From Deltaproteobacteria bacterium RIFCSPHIGHO2_12_FULL_43_9 (lineage in GTDB: Bacteria > Bdellovibrionota > O2-12-FULL-43-9), in the NCBI GenBank assembly GCA_001798265.1, contig MGRR01000032.1, positions 1-8,251 of the forward strand: a stretch of DNA of 8,251 bases, written 5' to 3'. Of the stretch, positions 1 through 4,346 are shown one piece after another; the first letter of the stretch is position 1; each line of letters begins with the position of its first letter. The notes beneath the pieces were generated by a model. The model had not been told where the DNA came from. It was given only the letters and a program-made list of their open reading frames with translations, and made no database searches. Made by a program: the position numbers and the translations under genes.

Positions 1-10
1 TTCTCCTTTT
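1..10 (-). promoter_or_regulatory. Candidate ribosome binding site of a gene beyond the left edge
   Basis: Read on the minus strand, the first ten bases are AAAAGGAGAA, a strong Shine-Dalgarno-like sequence. A minus-strand gene could start just outside the window. No start codon can be seen, so this is only a hint. Confidence 0.25.
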
Positions 11-41
11 ATGGAAAATTTAAATTAACTTTGTATTTTAG

Positions 42-212
42 GTAAGAACCTGCTTTATGCCCGGGTTACAGCTCTTCCAGAAGTTCCTCTTCTAAGGCAA
101 GACTTGTTGGTTTTCTCCTTGCGCCCTTTAATCGACTCATACCCGCTATTATCTCTTTGGTATCAAAGTCTATTTTTTCATATGTTTTTAATCGTTTTGA
201 GTATTTCTTCAT
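42..212 (-). pseudogene. Truncated CopG/BrnA-type antitoxin (decayed brnA copy)
   Basis: From the ATG at 212 the frame reads MKKYSKRLKTYEKIDFDTKE and continues to a TAA at 66-68, giving only 48 residues against 78 for the intact homologue at 7745-7981. Over those 48 residues it matches the intact antitoxin closely, including the shared stretch AGMSRLKGARRKPTS. It then stops where the second half of the ribbon-helix-helix domain should follow. Downstream DNA (about 42-58) still resembles the part of the intact gene encoding GIPYQIL, but in another frame and after a deletion. The gene is therefore broken by both a frame change and a deletion rather than simply being short. The ATG overlaps the toxin remnant by 35 bp, the same arrangement as in the right-hand copy. 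Without the C-terminal helices it is unlikely to dimerise or bind DNA and toxin normally. The stop at 66 is certain from the sequence; loss of function is inferred. Confidence 0.8.
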
Positions 213-267
213 ATAGCTTACGTCCTTCCAATGAAGGTCCAACAATACAAAGCCTCTCTTCCTCGGT
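178..267 (-). pseudogene. BrnT-type toxin remnant with internal in-frame deletion
   Basis: The minus-strand frame ending at the TGA at 178-180 reads TEEERLCIVGPSLE, then GRKLYEEILKTIKNI. It aligns with the C-terminal half of the BrnT protein at 7947-8251. The 26 residues between VGPSLE and ERRLYED, which form most of the toxin's beta-sheet core, are missing as an exact 78-bp in-frame deletion. Upstream of about 267 the similarity ends: the frame continues into an unrelated hydrophobic stretch and then a stop, and no BrnT N-terminus (FEWYKGN...KKHGV in the intact copy) is found. This is a dead toxin fragment, left beside an equally damaged antitoxin gene that it overlaps by 35 bp. Confidence 0.8.
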
Positions 268-397
268 AGACGATCCGAACAGTCTAGAGAAAACGGAAAA
301 ATTGATTAACGCAGCTAAGGAAATGGATAAAATTCCTAATCAATTACCCTGAAGTATTGCGTAGTTTTACTAACCAATCCAACAACAGTCCAATTTA

Positions 398-1144
398 TTA
401 GTGAATTGCAAACACAGATTCAGGAGCAACATAATATGAAGACAAAAGGCTTTCAGGAGACAACACAATTGTATCGGGGCTATATTGTTTTGTATATAGT
501 TTGTTGCCAATATCGCTGATTTTTGCATCCATATAAACCCATCTGGCTAAAGACTTCTTTTCGTTCTCAACATATTCTACATCGGTAGTTACAATTTCAG
601 CAACGCAGCCCAAATAATATCCGCTACTAAAAGACCATGTTTCATGCTGGGTTTCTTCTAGGTCTTTTTCATAACTCTCACCTCGCTGCGTGGAATAAAT
701 AAGTGAATTATATCTAGTAACAATATTATTAAATTTTTTAATAGACTCCTCACTACAAGCTGACGCAAATCTTTCGGCTATCTCATTTACACTATTTACC
801 CTCTCATCACTAATCCAAATTTCCACTTCAGTGAGTGTCCCTTGCTGGGAAGCTGAGTATTTTTGTGCGCTGCAACGAGCGCCTGGGTAATTTTTTATTA
901 ATTCCGCAACCTGCTCTTTACACATACTCACATTCTCCTCGTTGGCATGTCCACTGCATTTTTCCGCAGCCACATTATATGCATCTACGATTTCCTGACT
1001 GCACTTATTTATTTTTGTTGAATCATCGGACGTGGGCATTTGCGGATTACCCTTAGAATCCCTGCCACATGCATCCAGCATACATATACATACGACACTA
1101 TACAAACAAATCATTATTACACGATAAAACACCACGCTACCCAC
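398..1144 (-). CDS. Predicted Cys-rich lipoprotein, function unknown
   Basis: A 248-residue protein I do not recognise. The GTG start at 1144 follows directly on the TAA of the upstream lipoprotein gene. The site AGGAG, six bases before the GTG, lies inside the last codons of that gene, so translation is probably coupled. An internal ATG at codon 11 is an alternative start. The N-terminus is a hydrophobic signal (residues 8-23) ending in the lipobox L23-D-A-C26. Gly at +2 argues for outer-membrane rather than inner-membrane retention if the cell has an outer membrane. The Asp at -2 of the lipobox is unusual. After a short Ser/Thr/Asp linker, residues 48-91 hold four cysteines (C48, C63, C75, C91) in predicted helical sequence, suggesting a disulfide-braced helical hairpin. 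Further Cys residues occur in ASACSEE and YYLGC. No catalytic motif is evident. Confidence 0.8.
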   Translation of the reverse strand: MGSVVFYRVIMICLYSVVCICMLDACGRDSKGNPQMPTSDDSTKINKCSQEIVDAYNVAAEKCSGHANEENVSMCKEQVAELIKNYPGARCSAQKYSASQQGTLTEVEIWISDERVNSVNEIAERFASACSEESIKKFNNIVTRYNSLIYSTQRGESYEKDLEETQHETWSFSSGYYLGCVAEIVTTDVEYVENEKKSLARWVYMDAKISDIGNKLYTKQYSPDTIVLSPESLLSSYYVAPESVFAIH

Positions 1145-1774
1145 TTAAATCTCCTGTTTTAATTTGGAAGGAAGTATTTTTGTCTGGCCTTTTCTTGCCA
1201 TGTCTACCTTTTTGGCCCTTGGATCGTCGTTACAATACTTATTGATAAACGGTATTAGTCTTATGGGATCCATTGTACCTTCGTAGTCACGAATATAACC
1301 GATTAGCTTGACTTCAATTGATTTGGAATTGAAGATTTGTGAAAGTACTTTGGGATCAGGGACAACATATCTAGCAACCTCTACCTGCCCGCCAAGGCCC
1401 GTCGAACTGTCGCCACTTGCACTCCGCGAACCGTCTGCCGCCGTAGCGAATTCAAATATTTTTCCATCGGCAAGGAAAATTAATGACTTGCCAGCCTTAA
1501 TATTCATTTGTGTTTTCAGAGATGGTGCTAGAAGTCCCATTCTAGGGAGGAAGTGCCTTGCCTCCAAATAAAAGCTGGGTTCATGGCTATCTTTCTCGAT
1601 TTTGATTATATCAAGAGTAAGCCGTTCGCCTGTAAGGGGGTTTACGCGTACATTATTCATATTAGTTCTTGATATTTTTTCTCCAGTAAAGCGATCTTCT
1701 TTCATGATGATAGAAGAACAGGAACATAAAAAAACCGTTAATAGCAAAACCGCAACACCGTTAAGAATCTTCAT
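1145..1774 (-). CDS. Predicted lipoprotein, function unknown
   Basis: A 209-residue protein with a short basic N-terminus, a hydrophobic core at residues 5-16 and the lipobox L16-C-S-C19, so C19 is the likely lipidated residue and Ser follows at +2. The ATG at 1774 is preceded by GGGGGAAGAAAG, which supports this start. The mature part begins with two similar TGE(K/R) segments (FTGEKISRT and LTGERLTLD). A probably beta-rich domain follows, with a Gly/Ser-rich loop around residues 115-128 (ADGSRSASGDSSTGLGG). No enzyme motif or named family is apparent. It is the first gene of a two-gene minus-strand operon with the adjoining Cys-rich lipoprotein, and the two may form an envelope complex (inferred from coupling only). 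A candidate promoter lies at 1844-1872. Confidence 0.8.
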   Translation of the reverse strand: MKILNGVAVLLLTVFLCSCSSIIMKEDRFTGEKISRTNMNNVRVNPLTGERLTLDIIKIEKDSHEPSFYLEARHFLPRMGLLAPSLKTQMNIKAGKSLIFLADGKIFEFATAADGSRSASGDSSTGLGGQVEVARYVVPDPKVLSQIFNSKSIEVKLIGYIRDYEGTMDPIRLIPFINKYCNDDPRAKKVDMARKGQTKILPSKLKQEI

Positions 1775-1843
1775 TATCTTTCTTCCCCCATATATAGCGT
1801 TATTTCTGGAATGGTATTTGTTCAGGTTGTGAACTTGCGGCTA

Positions 1844-1872
1844 GGTATACTAAATAAATACTAATATAACAA
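1844..1872 (-). promoter_or_regulatory. Candidate sigma-70-type promoter for the lipoprotein operon
   Basis: On the minus strand, TTGTTA (1867-1872) and TATACC (1844-1849) are spaced by 17 bp, each matching four of six consensus bases. The predicted start near 1837 gives a leader of about 60 bases containing the inverted repeat at 1820-1834. This is pattern matching in an AT-rich spacer, so it is tentative. Confidence 0.35.
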
Positions 1873-1900
1873 ATAAATTTTTAACTTTGTTGGTGTACTG

Positions 1901-2004
1901 AATTTGGCAAAAGTTTAATCATAAAGTTGCCATATAAATAATACTAATGATTTCACTTGGTTACATTGTCGGGCGAGGTGACGCTTTGCGGTAGGAAAGT
2001 GACT
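1901..2004 (+). repeat. Conserved intergenic element, copy A
   Basis: These 104 bases align without a gap to 6348-6451 with 14 mismatches by hand count (about 87% identity), in the same orientation. Conserved parts include TTTAATCATAAAGTTGCCAT, GTTACATTGTCGGG and GTGACGCTTTGCGGTA. Both copies keep the inverted repeat AATCAT (1917-1922)/ATGATT (1947-1952) and two GTGAC boxes 21 bp apart (1978-1982 and 1999-2003). Weaker similarity resumes at CTAGG..TCTTT..CC (2035-2049) after a 13-base length difference. I do not recognise it as a known RNA family. No terminal inverted repeats are seen, so a miniature transposon is not supported. Confidence 0.85.
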
Positions 2005-2049
2005 AAAAGCGGTAATTAGCTGCACCCTTGGAACCTAGGAATCTTTTCC

Positions 2050-2078
2050 TTGGTTTGTACCCCAAAATAGGGTACTAT
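2050..2078 (+). promoter_or_regulatory. Candidate promoter and palindromic operator of the TA operon
   Basis: TTGGTT (2050-2055) and TACTAT (2073-2078) are 17 bp apart, three and four of six consensus matches. The perfect inverted repeat GTACCC (2057-2062)/GGGTAC (2070-2075) fills the space between them and overlaps the -10 box. Such a palindrome is where a TA complex would be expected to bind for autorepression. The GTG start of the toxin lies only eight bases after the -10 box and lacks a Shine-Dalgarno sequence, so the mRNA may be leaderless. The palindrome is seen directly; its role is inferred. Confidence 0.5.
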
Positions 2079-2085
2079 CAAGCCT

Positions 2086-2370
2086 GTGAGCATCAAGAGT
2101 GTATTAATTTCTAACAATGCAAAAAAGGATCTTAGAAAAGTACCACTCCATATACTTGATAAGTTAGACACATGGGTAGATGCCGTAGAGAGGGATGGTT
2201 TGGAAGAGATCATGAAAATACCCGGGTATCACGATGAGCCACTTCACGGGAAGAGAAAAGGGCAACGGTCTATACGGTTAAGTAAAGGGTACAGAGCAAT
2301 TTATATAATATCAAGAAGTGGAGCTATAAAATTTATTAGTGTTGAGGAGGTATCAAAACATGAATACTAA
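2086..2370 (+). CDS. RelE/ParE-superfamily toxin of a type II TA module
   Basis: A 94-residue protein, normal size for this superfamily. The family signature is the run GYHDEPLHGKRKGQRSIRLS (residues 47-66), followed by KGYRAIYII (67-75) and the C-terminal VEEVSKHEY. These correspond to the central and last beta strands of the RelE fold, with the basic residues expected to contact mRNA. RelE-like toxins are usually ribosome-dependent or free mRNA endonucleases; which applies here cannot be read from the sequence. The start is the GTG at 2086. There is no clear ribosome binding site, consistent with a leaderless transcript. The gene precedes and overlaps its antitoxin by 11 bp, the toxin-first order typical of HigBA-like systems. 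It appears intact. Confidence 0.88.
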   Translation: MSIKSVLISNNAKKDLRKVPLHILDKLDTWVDAVERDGLEEIMKIPGYHDEPLHGKRKGQRSIRLSKGYRAIYIISRSGAIKFISVEEVSKHEY

Positions 2371-2671
2371 AAAAAGTAGCGCGAGAAGATTTCTTGAAAA
2401 GCTTAGAGGTGGCCCACTAACCTTTGGTCAGATGATCTCTTCAATTAGGATTGCTGATGAGATTTCTCAGGTTGAACTTGCTAGAAAAATGAAAATATCC
2501 AGAGCGCACCTTTGTGATATTGAAAGGGGTAGACGCACTATTTCAATTGAACGCGCTACTGAATTTGCCAAAATTCTTGGGTATTCAATTAATCAATTTG
2601 TTGCAGTTGCTCTAGAAGAGCAAGCCCGTGAAGCCGGCCTCAATGTTAAAATATATTTGAAGGCCGAATAA
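2360..2671 (+). CDS. Xre-family helix-turn-helix antitoxin
   Basis: A 103-residue Cro/C1-type DNA-binding protein. The ATG at 2360 is chosen because AGGAGG lies nine bases upstream (2345-2350) within the toxin gene; a longer frame from 2339 lacks such a site. The helix-turn-helix covers about residues 36-60 (SQVELARKMKISRAHLCDIE followed by RGRRT). The helices ERATEFAKILGYS complete the domain, and a C-terminal tail (residues 80-103) probably wraps the toxin. It is expected to neutralise the adjoining RelE-like toxin and, with it, to repress the operon through the palindrome at 2057-2075. The 11-bp overlap with the toxin gene implies coupled translation. Confidence 0.9.
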   Translation: MNTKKSSARRFLEKLRGGPLTFGQMISSIRIADEISQVELARKMKISRAHLCDIERGRRTISIERATEFAKILGYSINQFVAVALEEQAREAGLNVKIYLKAE

Positions 2672-3002
2672 GTACCTGCGCTAATAAATAAAGCTTAACC
2701 CCTGAGGTTCCCCACAAAAATCCCCTTCCGACATAAACACATAACAAAGCAAGAATACCCGTATATTTTTTTAGACAACAATTATTAATTTTATCTCCCA
2801 AGTACAATTCCCTAAACAAACCTAACCATTCTTAACCCCAACCTCCCAAGACCTCAGTTATTATTAAACCAATGAGATTGCCGCCGTCATTGCGAGGAGG
2901 CCCGAAGGGCCGACGAAGCAATCTCTTCGTCATCCTGAGCGAAGAAAGCCTTTAGCCCCCAGCCGAAGGCGTGGGGGGAAGCGATCTCATAGGGGGTACC
3001 AA
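2672..3002. other. Gene-free spacer ending in palindromic repeats
   Basis: No gene is seen in these 331 bases. The first 200 are A/T- and C-rich with few G on the plus strand, unlike the flanking genes, and hold only a weak AACC/GGTT hairpin near 2697-2709 that lacks a T-tract. No convincing promoter or terminator was found. The last 120 bases are the repeat cluster listed separately. The short frame inside it (from 2873) is a translation of the repeat, not a gene. Confidence 0.6.
2872..2990 (+). repeat. Compound palindromic (REP-like) element upstream of the anchored protein
   Basis: The element is bounded by ATGAGATTGC (2872-2881) and GCGATCTCAT (2981-2990), inverted at nine of ten positions. 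Inside are a first hairpin, ATTGC (2889-2893)/GCAAT (2918-2922) with inner stem GGCCC-GAA-GGGCC (2899-2911); the unit GTCATCCTGAGCGAAG (2929-2944); and a strong hairpin, CCCCCA-GCC-GAA-GGC-G-TGGGGG (2956-2977). The TCATTGCGAGG unit recurs at 3420-3430. Its end sits directly beside the AGGGGG ribosome binding site (2991-2996) of the next gene. Confidence 0.85.
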
Positions 3003-3005
3003 ATG
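2991..3005 (+). promoter_or_regulatory. Ribosome binding site abutting the palindromic repeat
   Basis: AGGGGG at 2991-2996, six bases before the ATG at 3003, starts on the base after the repeat's terminal arm. A fold of the repeat in the mRNA would end exactly at this site, so it could affect translation. That effect is inferred. Confidence 0.5.
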
Positions 3006-4331
3006 TCCCAAAATAAAAAGTACATACCACTTATTTTTGCAATACTGCTTGTCCTGATTTTTCTAGCGGCAGCCTATCTAAAATTCCCCGCAAAAGAGGA
3101 TATCTTTGAATTCCCCGAAACCTCCAAAAACGCAACCAAAGAACAACCAGAATCAGTCACCCTGTCACCACCGCCAGGAACAACACTCATGTCAAAAACA
3201 TCAAATGGCAGACAACAACCCTCTTCTTCACAGGAAGAATCAACGCCGCAAGAATATGAAGAAGGGTTTTCTCTTTCTGAAGAAGCGCTTTACAATATCT
3301 CTTCCAAAACCCCAACAACCAAAAAAGGAACCACTACAAAAAACGATAGAATTCCATCAAACGAACAAGCGCTACAGGCAGAAGAACCACAAATAACACA
3401 ACCACAGCAACCTCCTTCGTCATTGCGAGGAGCCGAAGGCGACGAAGCAATCTCTGGATCCCTCGCTTCGCTCGGGATGACGCAAGAACAGCCCTCCACC
3501 CCAGACACCGGCCATGGAACAACCCAGACCGGAGAACCAACACAAGAAGAAACGCTAGTCGCCTCAACAAAACCTACAACGCCAGGCGGCAGCACTGAAG
3601 GCGGCACAGGCACAACCACCACACAATCAAGAGACAGAGATGTTGAGTTTTTCAAGGAAGGAGACCAGCAATACCCACTGGGGTGGGGTCGTGGGTCACT
3701 TGCACTTGACAGACCAGAACACATTCCAGAAATAGGGGAGGTTAAAGAAACCGGCGGATCAGGAGAATTCGGAGCACCCTCCGCTGTTCAGGCTATATAT
3801 ACACCTGATGAAATAAGCCAAGAATATGTAACATGCTCAGCAATTACAACTGCGGCGGCTGATCAGTTTCAAACAATAACCTTTGATCATTTGGAATTTA
3901 ATACCGATAATCCAGCCCTGAATCGTTTTGATACTTTAATTCCTTTCAGTATTCTCTCAAAATTCTGGCAACCAGGAACACCACTGGTTTTAGGCGTCGC
4001 AATTTACAGAGAAGATTCTTTAGATGGCAATGCTTATGTTACATTTGCCAGATGGCTTAATCTCCCTCTGGTAATTAATCCTGATTCTACTTTTGATTTC
4101 TCTGCATTGGCTCCAAGACTTCTTAGAAGCCCCACGCAAGTTCGTTACATGCTTTGGGTAGGCGAAGAGAATATTTGTAACAACCCGGAAGGCTTAAACA
4201 GACTTTCAACCCAGATTCGACCTGAACCAGGGAAAATATACCCCATATCTACAACATCGGATCCACAGAGCACAAAAAGCCAGGAGCAAAAATCTCTCAC
4301 ACCTTCCGTGACTACTAAAGGATCTAGATAG
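3003..4331 (+). CDS. Membrane-anchored protein with long Pro/Thr/Ser/Gln-rich stalk, function unknown
   Basis: A 442-residue protein that I do not assign to a family. Residues 1-6 are polar/basic and 8-25 form one hydrophobic helix with no clear signal peptidase site, so an uncleaved N-terminal anchor with the rest outside the cytoplasm is likely. Residues about 38-210 are low-complexity, rich in Thr, Ser, Pro, Gln and Glu: a flexible stalk. Within it, residues 139-160 (including SLRGAEGDEAIS and SLASLGMT) are the translation of a palindromic repeat. After a Gly-rich hinge (about 250-260), residues about 262-410 look folded, with CSAITTAAADQFQTITFDHL, FDTLIPFSILSKFWQPGTPL and VRYMLWVGEENICNNPEG. 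Two Cys (278, 392) bracket this domain and could pair. The tail is again Ser/Thr/Gln-rich. The ATG at 3003 has AGGGGG six bases upstream. The gene converges with the dockerin-bearing subtilase gene, suggesting but not proving a shared surface role. Confidence 0.75.
   Translation: MSQNKKYIPLIFAILLVLIFLAAAYLKFPAKEDIFEFPETSKNATKEQPESVTLSPPPGTTLMSKTSNGRQQPSSSQEESTPQEYEEGFSLSEEALYNISSKTPTTKKGTTTKNDRIPSNEQALQAEEPQITQPQQPPSSLRGAEGDEAISGSLASLGMTQEQPSTPDTGHGTTQTGEPTQEETLVASTKPTTPGGSTEGGTGTTTTQSRDRDVEFFKEGDQQYPLGWGRGSLALDRPEHIPEIGEVKETGGSGEFGAPSAVQAIYTPDEISQEYVTCSAITTAAADQFQTITFDHLEFNTDNPALNRFDTLIPFSILSKFWQPGTPLVLGVAIYREDSLDGNAYVTFARWLNLPLVINPDSTFDFSALAPRLLRSPTQVRYMLWVGEENICNNPEGLNRLSTQIRPEPGKIYPISTTSDPQSTKSQEQKSLTPSVTTKGSR
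3415..3487 (+). repeat. Palindromic (REP-like) element inside a coding region
   Basis: The segment holds two hairpins. The first is CATTGC (3421-3426)/GCAAT (3447-3451) with inner stem GCC-GAA-GGC. The second is ATCCC/GGGAT (3459-3479), enclosing CGCTTCGC. An outer pair GTCAT (3419-3423)/ATGAC (3478-3482) closes the whole. The first unit is nearly the same as the one at 2887-2925. It is read through without a stop or frame change, adding roughly 22-24 residues to the stalk of the anchored protein. Confidence 0.85.
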
Positions 4332-4346
4332 AATTTATTTATTTAA

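Larger units (their letters stand above)
1775..2085. other. Divergent intergenic region between lipoprotein operon and TA operon
   Basis: No gene is visible in these 311 bases. The region holds, from left to right: the ribosome binding site of the lipoprotein gene; a small inverted repeat GTTCA/TGAAC at 1820-1834 in its presumed leader; a minus-strand promoter candidate (1844-1872); the conserved element copy A (1901-2004, with weaker similarity to about 2049); a hairpin AGGAA/TTCCT at 2037-2050; and the TA promoter with its palindrome. Confidence 0.7.

Noticed and set aside
104..352. Plus-strand open frame of 82 codons over the left end
   Set aside because: Positions 104-267 are the antisense of the brnTA remnant, whose homology lies on the minus strand. 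The last 25 codons (ending KEMDKIPNQLP) look coding-like and might be the tail of another broken gene, but nothing upstream supports it.
1901..2004. Conserved intergenic element as a cyclic di-GMP (GEMM-type) riboswitch
   Set aside because: The core GTGACGCTTTGCGG is superficially similar to the inverse of GACGCAAAGC, but the order is wrong on both strands and the paired stems of that riboswitch are not formed. Its distance from start codons also argues against a leader.
2697..2709. Terminator after the TA operon
   Set aside because: The AACC/GGTT stem is only four base pairs and is not followed by a T-tract.
3290..3724. Minus-strand open frames opposite the stalk-coding region
   Set aside because: They are by-products of the low-complexity Pro/Thr-rich coding sequence and the palindromic repeat. 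They lack a ribosome binding site and recognisable protein features.
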